Positions 30,301 to 36,082 of a DNA stretch of 64,000 bases are shown here, one piece after another (position 1 is the stretch's first letter; every line of letters starts with the position of its first letter). Source of the DNA: Bradyrhizobium tropiciagri (GTDB taxonomy: Bacteria; Pseudomonadota; Alphaproteobacteria; Rhizobiales; Xanthobacteraceae). Below the pieces are notes generated by a model that ran no database searches, had not been told where the DNA came from, and saw only the letters and a program-made list of their open reading frames with translations. Location: positions 124,001 to 188,000 of the forward strand of contig NZ_JAFCKH010000002.1 in the NCBI RefSeq assembly GCF_018130505.1, in the 5' to 3' direction. Made by a program: the position numbers and the translations under genes.

Positions 30301-30783
30301 CGGAGCATTGGTGACCGCGATGGTGAAGCTTTGCGACGATACGAAGATACCGTCGGTCGCCCGCACCGTGACGGTGTAGGCACCGCCGGAGCTCTCGAAA
30401 TCGACCTTGCTGGAATCGGCGATCGTCACGACGCCGGTGTGCGAATCGATCTTGAAGCCGCCGCTGGAGGAATCCGACGTCAGCGAATAGCTGACCGGCA
30501 GGCCGATCAGGCTGGTCGAATGTGCGGTGAGATTGACCGACGTGTCGGCCGCGGCGCCTTCGACGACGGTATTGCCGGTGCCATCGGTGTCCGTCGGGGC
30601 CGACAGGAAGCCAGGAATCGGCGGAAACGGCGTGCCGGGAGGGCAGCCGATGTAGAGATATTGCAGACCATACGTGTCCACGAACGCCTGCGCGACCGGG
30701 TCCAGGATGATGTGCCCGCTCGGATCGAGATAAAGCTCGGGACGGGTGAAACCACCGATTGTAAAGGCAGGTATGGTCGTCAT
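21358..30783 (-). CDS. Giant cadherin-repeat, beta-helix, metzincin-domain protein (about 3141 residues)
   Basis: Probable secreted or surface protein, with architecture read from the translation. A 60-residue header lacks a Sec signal. Thirteen cadherin-like repeats of 102-104 residues follow (about 62-1395), each carrying E-G-A-A-A-G, G-G-F-x-I-N-x-x-T-G-V-I-T-V-A-D-P-T-K-I-D and A-S-D-G-T. Next come four repeats of about 131 residues with L-N-Y-T-E-N-Q-A-A-T-A, one divergent repeat (to about 2062), and an Asn/Gly-rich pectate-lyase-like beta-helix (about 2065-2840). The C-terminal region has H-E-L-G-H-V-I-G-L-P-D at 2958-2968 and a Met-turn G-L-M-H (Met2979), the HExxHxxGxxD form of metzincin zinc proteases. 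The end is D-L-V-L. No RTX nonapeptides are seen. ATG 30783 follows GGGAG; a GTG two codons earlier is possible. Type I secretion is likely, but no exporter lies nearby. Confidence 0.9.
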   Translation of the reverse strand: MTTIPAFTIGGFTRPELYLDPSGHIILDPVAQAFVDTYGLQYLYIGCPPGTPFPPIPGFLSAPTDTDGTGNTVVEGAAADTSVNLTAHSTSLIGLPVSYSLTSDSSSGGFKIDSHTGVVTIADSSKVDFESSGGAYTVTVRATDGIFVSSQSFTIAVTNAPPSTPIDSFTGDTVAVNEGAAAGTVVGISAFSTDVNGPAVTYSLSADSSNGGFKIDPNSGIVTINDPTKIDFESAPGHAYVVTVQASDGHGGTSSQNFTISVYDIAPATPTDGNAAANSVTEGAAAGTAVGVTAIAPDINGGTVHYALTNSAGGAFKIDANTGVITVADPTKIDYESAPGHAYTVTVQASDGTLTSSQNFTIAVSDAAPSTPTDSNGAANTVVEGAAAGTVVGITAAATDVNGGAVTWSLTNSAGGAFAINSTTGVITVADPTKINFETAPGHAYTVTAQASDGTLTSSQNFTIAVTDVAPTTPVDSNATANSVAEGAAVGTTVGITASATDINGPAVTWSLTSDSSGGGFTINSTTGVITVADSTKIDYETSPGHAYTVTAQASDGTLTSSQSFTIGVTNVSITTPVDTNAAANTVAEGAAAGSTVGITASALDPNGPATTYALIGDSSLGGFTINASTGVVTVADPTKLDYETAIGHAHTITVQATSGADVTTQNFTIALTDVAPSTPVDTDATANSLLEGSAAGTTVGITAAATDVNGPAVTWSLTSDTSGGGFTINAATGVITVADPTKIDYESAGAGHSYIVTATASDGTLSSSQNFTIHVDDIAPSIPVDSNATANAVTEGAAAGTTVGITASSTDINGPAVTYSLTSDTSGGGFTINATTGVITVADPTKIDYETSGAGHSYTVTAQASDGTLTSTQTFTIAVNDAAPSAPVDSDANTNTVVEGAAAGSTVGVTASSLDVNGPAVTYALIGDTSGGGFTINAATGVVTVADPTKIDYETSGAGHAYTVTVQASDGLLASSQTFTIGVGDVAPSTPIDTDATANSVLEGAAAGTTVGITASAIDVNGPPVTYSLTSDTSGGGFTINATTGVITIADPTKIDFETSGAGHSYAVTATASDGTLSSSQTFTIAVGDAAPSTPVDGDAAANTIAEGAAAGSTVGVTASSSDVNGPPVTWSLISDTSGGGFTINAATGVITVADPTKIDYESTGPAHTYTVTAQASDGTQTSSQTFTIGVTDVPPSAPVDSDAGTNTIAEGAANGSTVGVTASATDVNGPAVTYSLTGDTSGGGFTINATTGVITVADSTKLDFETSGGSYTVTATASDGSQTSSQTFTIAVTDVAPSTPVDSDAGANQVAISAPNGTAVGVTASSTDVNGPGVTYSLVGDTSGGGFTIDANTGKVTVADTSKILLADAHYDIVVDASDGTLHSQQTFTIDVVVDAAPVVTAGHTLNYTENQAATAFDTAITVTDSDNANLTHATVQITGGYVNGQDILAFANTATITGSFNAATGTLTLTGTDTVANYQAALASVTYFNNSDNPSGAPRTVTVIANDGTLDSSPVTGTINVTPVNDPPHVTAGHTLNYTENQAATAIDPAIIVTDVDNTTLASATVQITGNYANGQDVLAFVNTANITGSFNAATGMLTLTGTDTLANYQAALASVTYQNTSDNPSGLARTVAFIANDGTTNSSLATGTINVTPVNDPPATTAGGTLNYTENQAATAIDPTVNVSDVDNTNLSSATVQITGNYANGQDILGFTNQNGISGSFNAGTGTLTLTGSSSVANYKAALDSVTYFNNSDNPSGLDRTVSFTVSDGTANSNTSTSTIHVTPVNDAPSINATGTLAYTENQGATAIAPALTVTDVDTATIDHASVQISANYVSGEDVLSFTTQNGITGSFDAGTGTMTLTGTATVAQYQAALASVTYTDTSENPSTLARTVTFTADDGQAANHLSAGSNHTINVTSVDDAPVNNGVPANFTLMSGFGHAVTGLSISDVDAGSFTDITTTFTASAGTVVIGNGTSGGTAGIAGGATITTNGTGTVVLTGSLAQINTTLGAANGVTYTAADNAGNTTATLQMATNDHGHTGTGGPITDTDTINVGVIPQVWFINQDQSAVDATAVRGSQANPFSTVAEFNASSGPGVNDYIYVKAGTYSGDGINLKDGQTLLGDDQALSFANPLGGAPIVIEDASGARPTINVTTAGDQGIDLAQNNTIHGINITTASGTSGLDDGNNSVGNLTVDQMSISGAGTAVDIDQGGALNVSLGTVSSSGGAFGVQLGGALTGSFSATGGTLSGHTTSEFDVNGGTGNISYGGAIGDGSGTSVSVASHTGGTVGFSGTINDGADAGGGVSLTNNTGGTVNFTGGMTLNTGASNGFVATGGGTVNVTGANNHLTTTTGTALNISNTTIGASNVTFRDISANGGANGIILDTTGSSGGLHVTGDGSTAGSGGHIQNMTGADGSTAGVGVYLNNTRDLQLAYMQLNDFQNYGVLGNAVNGLALDHVVVNGTNGTSVNGLGEGDVYLTGLTGSATVSSSSFTGAAYDSFHVFNNNGETLNRITVTGSTFATNTAGGNLSNDALVFQATNGTFNATVQGSTFTSARGDLFQLDLHGGVSSDLVFGGSTGALGNTLTNNNQNIVSGGGGVTISSGGAGDHAALTFNVSHNTMRDALGTALGISSGSGTGSFNGTIDSNTIGVAGVANSGSVQGSDIGFVTLGGAPSSVTITNNNLFQYGNGAAILVQTGDHTDGGNSLLTAIVQGNTVSNPGSFGTNGFLLTAGTVAGDAATVALTLGGPGALANNFAGSGFGGGTDIRLRDRFDVKVGLHAGGGANYAGGPTDAAAITSFVQANNNGSPTVSVVTGNAGTSGFFGSPLLAADGGVAALTPTAGETHLNQTQLDTIVTAAIAQWAQAGATSAQLAAMHATTFSVSDIGGAVVGDQTAGHITIDDDAAGHGWFVDPTPADNSEFTHAVNGSSTDFLTDPSNAAAGHLDLLTTVSHELGHVIGLPDTTSASDVNGLMHISLVDGERRLPSAADVADANGGSFSFAAIGAGAAAPAGAQAALMTATPAAGDAGHASGAPAPAWTTNVSDLANFVFAHADPTQPITSTWIVNLVNQGFDFSGPSAAIAHAAANQAIGTLSELFSGHADSNGTWIKGTEADHADLGTMTFNQFLQSHHDLVL
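21780..22250 (-). other. Metzincin-like zinc-binding region of the giant protein
   Basis: Bases 21895-21912 encode H-E-L-G-H-V. The motif continues I-G-L-P-D, and a G-L-M-H Met-turn follows 11 residues after the aspartate. A G-W-F-V-D-P-T-P segment lies about 45 residues before the motif, as in matrixin-like domains of other large bacterial proteins. The third metal ligand is Asp rather than His, as in snapalysin-type metzincins. Proteolytic activity is predicted only. Confidence 0.75.
22260..24600 (-). other. Right-handed beta-helix region of the giant protein
   Basis: Starts with the P-Q-V-W-F-I-N-Q and N-P-F-S-T-V-A-E-F segment and the Y-I-Y-V-K-A-G-T-Y-S-G-D-G-I rung typical of pectin-lyase-like folds. 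About 700 residues rich in Gly, Asn, Thr and Ser follow, with rungs of 20-25 residues. Such folds bind or process polysaccharides or act as long rods. Confidence 0.65.
24600..26600 (-). repeat. Five tandem repeats of about 131 codons inside the giant gene
   Basis: Four close copies and one divergent copy. Each close copy has a T-L-N-Y-T-E-N-Q-A-A-T-A start, an L-T-L-T-G-T-D-T-V-A-N-Y-Q-A-A-L core and an I-N-V-T-P-V-N-D-P-P end. They resemble the cadherin-like/VCBS-type repeats of large secreted proteins. Confidence 0.8.
26600..30600 (-). repeat. Thirteen tandem cadherin-like repeats of 306-312 bp inside the giant gene
   Basis: The conserved A-D-P-T-K block recurs near 26700, 27006, 27312, 27624, 27936, 28249, 28561, 28870, 29179, 29488, 29794, 30103 and 30412. 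Period is 306 or 309 bp in the 5' and 3' copies and 312 bp in the central copies (27.3-28.6 kb), which are most alike. Confidence 0.85.
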
Positions 30784-31521
30784 GTGCACTCCCGCGACCG
30801 GCTTGAGAACCGGTCAAGAATTACATTTGCTGGGAAAACGGAGATGTGAACTCGTTCACATCTGCAGGTTGATCAGCCGCGACCGGAGATCGCATGGGGC
30901 CATCCGTATCGGAAGCAGTCCGCGCTGAGGGCGCAGCCATCGCATCAGCAAGATAAAAATGGCTTGCCATTACCGTAGTCGCCTCACTCACTCACGCCGC
31001 GACTGAACCCTATGAATGTTCGAGAAAAAAGCGGCGGCCGAAAAAATTTACCCTTCGGCAACCATCACCGTATGGGCGATGTTTATGAGTGTCAATGCGT
31101 GTGCGTGTGACAAGCAGTTCATTAACCATCGTGACGCGATGCAGCGGGAAGTAGAGCCAGGCAATTTCCCGCGGATTTCCCCTTTACAACCGGACGTTTT
31201 TTGACGCCGCGGTGCGCGATCGGCGCGTCATGACAAAATTGTGTCTTCGACTCACCCTCTAATTGCCTAGAGCCGAAACGAGCGGACGCCGGATCCCGCG
31301 ATAGGCCAATCATCTTGACCTTTCGAACGCGACATCTCCTGCGACATTGTCGTAAGGCTTTCAGAATGCGTCACTATTTGCTTGATCCCGGGGCCATCTT
31401 GAACAGACTGGGGCGCGGTTACATCTGTGACGTCCGCCGCGGGATGTTCTTGTGGCGACCCGCCTTTTGCCGAATCACTGCAATTTCAATTGCAACATTC
31501 GAAGTCCTTGGGGAGACGGAA
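30784..31521. other. Long gene-free divergent region
   Basis: A 738-base gap between the divergent giant gene and the RND efflux operon. It is clearly poorer in GC than the rest (for example 30940-31150) and has no convincing open frame. It should carry the promoters of both flanking units. I see no repeat of the REP type and no recognisable operator here. Confidence 0.6.
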
Positions 31522-32835
31522 GTGAGTGCGACTGACAGAACGGAGTATCCGGCTCCGGCGGCCGGGCTGGATCGCAATTCGTTTCGCCGCCTTGCAGGGC
31601 GTGGCGCTGCCTCGATCGGCGTGCTGCTCGCGCTGGCGCTTGGCGGCTGTGACAACAAGGCCGCGCAATCGCAGGCGGCCGCGCCTCCACCGCCGCCGGT
31701 GACTGTCGCACAGCCGGTGAAGCGCACGGTCACCGACTGGGACGAGTTCACCGGCCGCTTCGAGGCGATCGAGGAGGTTCAGGTCCGCGCCCGTGTCGGC
31801 GGCTTCGTCAACAGCGTCGAGTTCAAGGACGGCGCGATCGTCAAGGCCGGCGACTTGCTCTACATCATCGACCCTCGCCCGTTCGAGGCGGTCAAGCTGC
31901 AGGCGGAAGGCCAGCTAGCTGACGCCCGCGCCAAGGGCGAACTCGCCAAGCGCGATCTCGAGCGCGGCCTGAACCTCGTGCAGACCAGCGCAGTCTCCGA
32001 GCAGGTCGTCGACCAGCGCCGCCAGGCCTTGCAGGCGGCGCGTGCCGCCGAGACCCAGGCCGAAGGCGCGCTGAAGGCGGCCCAGCTCAACGTCGAATTC
32101 ACCCATGTGCTGGCGCCGATCACCGGCCGCGTCAGCCGGCATCTGGTGACCCCGGGCAATCTCGTGCAGGGCAGCGAGGGCGGCTCGACGCTGTTGACCT
32201 CGATCGTGTCGCTGGACCCGATCTACATCTATTTCGACGTCGACGAGGCGACCTATCAGCGCAACAGCCGGCTGTGGTTCGAAGGCAAGCGGCCGAGCTC
32301 GCGCGATACGCCGAACCCGGTGCAAGTGACGCTGACCGGCGAGACCAAGCCCTCGCATGAGGGCAAGATGGACTTCCTCGACAACCGCCTCGACGTCTCG
32401 ACCGCGACGCTGCGCAGCCGCGCCGTCATCCCCAACAAGGATCTCCAGGTTTTGCCCGGGCAGTTCGGCCGGGTCCGCATCATCGGCTCCTCGCCCTACG
32501 AGGCGCTGCTGATCCCGGATACTGCCATCGCCACCGACCAGTCGCGCAAGATCGTGTTCGTGGTCAAGGACGACAACACGGTTGAGGCGAGGGCGGTCGT
32601 GCTCGGGCCGCTCGATGACGGCCTGCGCGTGATCCGCGAGGGCCTCAAGGCGGAAGACCACGTGATCGTCGACGGGCTGCAGCGCGCCCGCGTCGGCGCC
32701 AAGGTGACGCCGAAGATGGCGCAAGCTCCCGCAGGGGATAAGGCTCCCGCAGCAGATAAGGCTCCGGCAGGGGATAAAGCTCCCGCAGGGGACAAAGCCC
32801 CGGCCGACAAGCCAGCGGCAGGTGCGAAGCCATGA
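31522..32835 (+). CDS. RND efflux periplasmic adaptor lipoprotein (MexA/AcrA-like)
   Basis: A 437-residue membrane fusion protein. A lipoprotein signal ends in L-A-L-G-G-C, so the protein is probably lipid-anchored at that cysteine (about residue 43). The barrel-sandwich start V-Q-V-R-A-R-V-G-G-F-V, the alpha-hairpin with A-K-R-D-L-E-R and the A-P-I-T-G-R-V-S-R lipoyl return are typical of AcrA/MexA/MexE. The GTG at 31522 is preceded by GGGAGACGG; the frame stays open for 69 codons upstream but that stretch lacks family features. The C-terminus carries an A-P-A-G-D-K tandem repeat. The gene overlaps the pump gene by four bases. The drug or solvent exported is unknown. Confidence 0.92.
   Translation: MSATDRTEYPAPAAGLDRNSFRRLAGRGAASIGVLLALALGGCDNKAAQSQAAAPPPPPVTVAQPVKRTVTDWDEFTGRFEAIEEVQVRARVGGFVNSVEFKDGAIVKAGDLLYIIDPRPFEAVKLQAEGQLADARAKGELAKRDLERGLNLVQTSAVSEQVVDQRRQALQAARAAETQAEGALKAAQLNVEFTHVLAPITGRVSRHLVTPGNLVQGSEGGSTLLTSIVSLDPIYIYFDVDEATYQRNSRLWFEGKRPSSRDTPNPVQVTLTGETKPSHEGKMDFLDNRLDVSTATLRSRAVIPNKDLQVLPGQFGRVRIIGSSPYEALLIPDTAIATDQSRKIVFVVKDDNTVEARAVVLGPLDDGLRVIREGLKAEDHVIVDGLQRARVGAKVTPKMAQAPAGDKAPAADKAPAGDKAPAGDKAPADKPAAGAKP
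32725..32811 (+). repeat. 18-bp tandem repeat coding for A-P-A-G-D-K units
   Basis: Four full 18-bp units (32725, 32743, 32761, 32779) and one 15-bp partial unit lie in frame near the 3' end of the adaptor gene. They encode a Pro/Ala/Lys/Asp-rich flexible tail, and copy number probably varies between strains. Confidence 0.85.
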
Positions 32836-35800
32836 ATCTGGGAAGGCTCTCCATCAACCAGCCCATCCTGGCGATGGTGCTGTCGATCGTGCTGTTGATC
32901 GTCGGCGCGATCGCCTACCAGACGCTGCCGGTCTCGGAATATCCGCAGGTGGTGCCGCCGACCGTCACCGTCACCACGCAATATCCGGGTGCCTCGGCGC
33001 AGACCGTGTCCGACACCGTCGCCGCGCCGATCGAGCAGGAGATCAACGGCGTCGAGGACATGCTGTATCTCTACAGCCAGGCGACCTCGAACGGCCAGCT
33101 CACCATCACCGTCACCTTCAAGCTCGGCACCGATCTCGACAAGGCCCAGGTGCTGGTGCAGAACCGCGTCGCGATCGCGCAGCCGCGGCTGCCTGAAGAG
33201 GTGCAGCGCAACGGCGTCGTCACCCGCAAGAACTCGCCCGACATCCTGATGGTCGTGTTCATGCTGTCACCCGACGACAGCTTCGACCAGCTCTATATCT
33301 CCAACTATGCGCTGCTGCAGGTCCGCGACCAGTTGCTGCGAATCGACGGCGTCGGCGACATCCAGATGTTCGGCGCGCGCGACTACTCGATGCGGCTGTG
33401 GCTCGACCCCGACCGGATCGCGACTCTCGGACTGACTTCGACCGAGGTACTGGCTGCGATCCGGGCGCAGAATTTGCAGATCGCAGGCGGCCAGATCGCG
33501 GAGCCGCCGATCGCCGATCGCGCGTTCCAACCCAACCTCGTCTTCACCGGCCGCCTCAAGGACATCAAGCAGTTCGAGGACATCGTGGTGAAGGCCGGCT
33601 CCGACGGCCGTACCGTGCGGCTGCGCGACGTCGCCCGCGTCGAGCTCGGCGCGTTGTCCTATGCGACCAACAGTTTCCTGCTGCGCAAATCGGCGGTCGC
33701 GCTGTTGGTGACGCAGCGGCCGGGATCGAACGCGCTGGCCACCGCCAAGCACATCTCCGACACGATGGTGCAGCTCAAGAACAGTTTCCCGAAGGGGCTC
33801 GACTACAACATCGGTTACAACCCGACCGAATTCATCGCCCAATCGGTCCATGAGCTGATCAAGACGATCTACGAGGCAATGGCGCTCGTCGTCATCGTGG
33901 TGCTGGTGTTCCTGCAAGGCTGGCGGCCTGCGATCATTCCGATCATCGCGATCCCGGTGTCGCTGGTCGGCACCTTCGCGGTGATGGCCGCGCTCGGCTT
34001 CTCGATCAACAATCTGACGCTGTTCGGCCTCGTGCTCGCGGTCGGCATCGTGGTCGACGATGCCATCGTGGTGGTCGAGAATGTCGAGCGGCATCTCGAG
34101 CACGGCATGAGCCGGCGCGAGGCCGCGCTCAAGACCATGGAGGAGGTCGGCGGCGCGCTGGTCTCGATCGCACTGGTGCTCTGCGCGGTGTTCGTGCCGA
34201 CCGCCTTCCTCGGCGGCATCTCCGGCCAGTTCTTCCAGCAATTCGCCGTGACGATTGCGGTCGCGACCGCGATCTCCTGTTTCTGCTCGCTGACGCTGTC
34301 GCCGGCGCTGGCCTCGCAGATCCTGGTGCCGCACGAGGAGAAGCGTCCGCCGGCGCGCTGGAACATTCTGGCGCGCGGCTGGGGCGCGTTCACCGCGCTG
34401 TTCAACCGCGTGTTCGACCGCCTCGCGCATGGCTACGCGGCGGTGGCCGACTTCGTGATCCGGCATACGGTGGTAATGATCGCGATCTATCTCGTGCTGA
34501 TCGGCAGCGCCGGTTGGCTGCTCGCCACCACCTCGCAGGGCTTCATCCCGGCGCAGGACCGCGGCTACGTGATCATCTCGGCGCAGCTGCCGGGCGCCGC
34601 GTCGCTGGCGCGGACGACGGCTGTCGTGCGCGAGATCGAGCGGATTGCGCTCGATACGCCCGGCATCGTTCGCGTCGCGGCCTTCGCCGGCTTCTCCGGC
34701 GCGACGCGCACGCAGGCGGGCAATGCGGCGGCGTTGTTTCCGGTGTTCGATGATCCGGAAGCGCGGCTGAAGAAGGGACTGACCGCCAACTCGATCACGG
34801 CCGAATTGCGCAAGCGCCTGTCGGTGATCCAGGGCGCGTTCATCATCGTCATCCCGCCGCCTGCGGTGCCGGGCATCGGCACCGGCGGCGGCTTCACCAT
34901 CCGTATCCAGGACCGGCAGGGCCGCGGCCCCGAATTGCTGGCGGCCGCGACCGACGAACTGGTCGGAGCCGCGCGCAAGTCACCGAGCCTGACCTCGGTG
35001 TTCTCGCCGTATTCCGCCAACACGCCGCAGCTGTTCGTCGATATCGATCGCGTCAAGGCCCAGAAGCTCGGGGTGCCGATCGCCAACATCAACGACACGA
35101 TCCAGACCTATTTCGGATCGACCTACGTCAACGACTTCAACCTGTTCGGCCGCACCTATCACGTCACCGCGCAGGCCGATCTTCCGTTCCGCAAGGACAG
35201 CCCCGATCTCTCGCGGCTGCGCACCCGCAACGTCGCAGGCGACATGGTGATGCTCGGCAGCATCGTGGACTTCAAGGACATCTCGGGACCCGACCGTGTC
35301 GCGCGCTACAATCTCTACTCAGCTTCCGAACTGCAGGGTGAGCCGGCACCGGGCGTCAGCTCGACGACGGCGCTGAACACCATCAAGCAACTCGCCGACC
35401 AGACCTTGCCGAGCGGCTTCTCGTTCGAATGGACCGACCTGTCCTACCAACAGGTGACCGGCGGCAATGCCGGGCTCTACGTGTTCCCGATCTGCGTGCT
35501 GTTCGTCTATCTGGTGCTGGCCGCGCAGTACGGCAGCTGGACATTGCCGTTCGCGGTGATCCTGATCGTGCCGATGTGCCTGTTCGCGGCGACGATCGGC
35601 GTGCGCATCATGGGGCAGGACGTCAACATCCTGACCCAGATCGGCTTCGTGGTGCTGGTGGGGCTCGCCGCGAAGAACGCGATCCTGATCGTCGAGTTCG
35701 CGCGCGACATCGAGCTCGAGGGCAAATCGCGGCTCGAGGCTGTCATCGAGGCCTGCCGGCTGCGCTTGCGGCCGATCCTGATGACCTCGTTCGCGTTCAT

Positions 35801-36005
35801 CCTCGGCGTGCTGCCGCTGGTGGTGTCGAGCGGTTCGGGCTCGGAGATGCGTCAGGCGGTCGGCGTAGCGGTGTTCTTCGGCATGCTCGGCGTCACGCTG
35901 TTCGGCCTCGTGTTCACGCCGATCTTCTACATGGTGGTGCGCAACCTCGCGGAAGGCAGGAACGAGGGCAAGCCGCGCGAGACGACGACGGCTGCGGCGG
36001 GCTGA
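32832..36005 (+). CDS. RND multidrug efflux pump, HAE-1 family (AcrB/MexB-like)
   Basis: A 1057-residue inner-membrane proton-driven pump with twelve expected membrane spans and two large periplasmic loops. The N-terminal I-N-Q-P-I-L-A span and P-V-S-E-Y-P-Q-V-V-P-P-T-V-T-V loop are classic HAE-1 marks. The proton-relay pair appears as V-G-I-V-V-D-D-A-I-V-V-V-E-N in the fourth span. A second repeat has G-L-A-A-K-N-A-I-L-I-V-E-F-A. Length matches AcrB-type trimers. It is translated from an ATGA overlap with the adaptor gene. No TolC-like outer-membrane gene or local repressor is adjacent, so an unlinked channel must be used. A strong hairpin follows the stop codon. Confidence 0.96.
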   Translation: MNLGRLSINQPILAMVLSIVLLIVGAIAYQTLPVSEYPQVVPPTVTVTTQYPGASAQTVSDTVAAPIEQEINGVEDMLYLYSQATSNGQLTITVTFKLGTDLDKAQVLVQNRVAIAQPRLPEEVQRNGVVTRKNSPDILMVVFMLSPDDSFDQLYISNYALLQVRDQLLRIDGVGDIQMFGARDYSMRLWLDPDRIATLGLTSTEVLAAIRAQNLQIAGGQIAEPPIADRAFQPNLVFTGRLKDIKQFEDIVVKAGSDGRTVRLRDVARVELGALSYATNSFLLRKSAVALLVTQRPGSNALATAKHISDTMVQLKNSFPKGLDYNIGYNPTEFIAQSVHELIKTIYEAMALVVIVVLVFLQGWRPAIIPIIAIPVSLVGTFAVMAALGFSINNLTLFGLVLAVGIVVDDAIVVVENVERHLEHGMSRREAALKTMEEVGGALVSIALVLCAVFVPTAFLGGISGQFFQQFAVTIAVATAISCFCSLTLSPALASQILVPHEEKRPPARWNILARGWGAFTALFNRVFDRLAHGYAAVADFVIRHTVVMIAIYLVLIGSAGWLLATTSQGFIPAQDRGYVIISAQLPGAASLARTTAVVREIERIALDTPGIVRVAAFAGFSGATRTQAGNAAALFPVFDDPEARLKKGLTANSITAELRKRLSVIQGAFIIVIPPPAVPGIGTGGGFTIRIQDRQGRGPELLAAATDELVGAARKSPSLTSVFSPYSANTPQLFVDIDRVKAQKLGVPIANINDTIQTYFGSTYVNDFNLFGRTYHVTAQADLPFRKDSPDLSRLRTRNVAGDMVMLGSIVDFKDISGPDRVARYNLYSASELQGEPAPGVSSTTALNTIKQLADQTLPSGFSFEWTDLSYQQVTGGNAGLYVFPICVLFVYLVLAAQYGSWTLPFAVILIVPMCLFAATIGVRIMGQDVNILTQIGFVVLVGLAAKNAILIVEFARDIELEGKSRLEAVIEACRLRLRPILMTSFAFILGVLPLVVSSGSGSEMRQAVGVAVFFGMLGVTLFGLVFTPIFYMVVRNLAEGRNEGKPRETTTAAAG

Positions 36006-36025
36006 GCGCGGATCTTTCCAGAATC

Positions 36026-36060
36026 ATTCCGGGGGGCCTGCGCCCCCCGGAATTCGTTTC
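36026..36060 (+). terminator. Strong hairpin terminator after the RND operon
   Basis: A 12-bp perfect stem (36026-36037 with 36042-36053) around a 4-base loop, then TCGTTTC. It sits 21 bases after the pump stop codon and before the converging phospholipase gene, so it could work in both directions. Confidence 0.75.
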
Positions 36061-36082
36061 ACACTCTTTCCCGACCCGGATC

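Noticed and set aside
26600-30600. CRISPR array
   Set aside because: The 306-312 bp repeats are contiguous coding sequence without spacers and keep one open frame.
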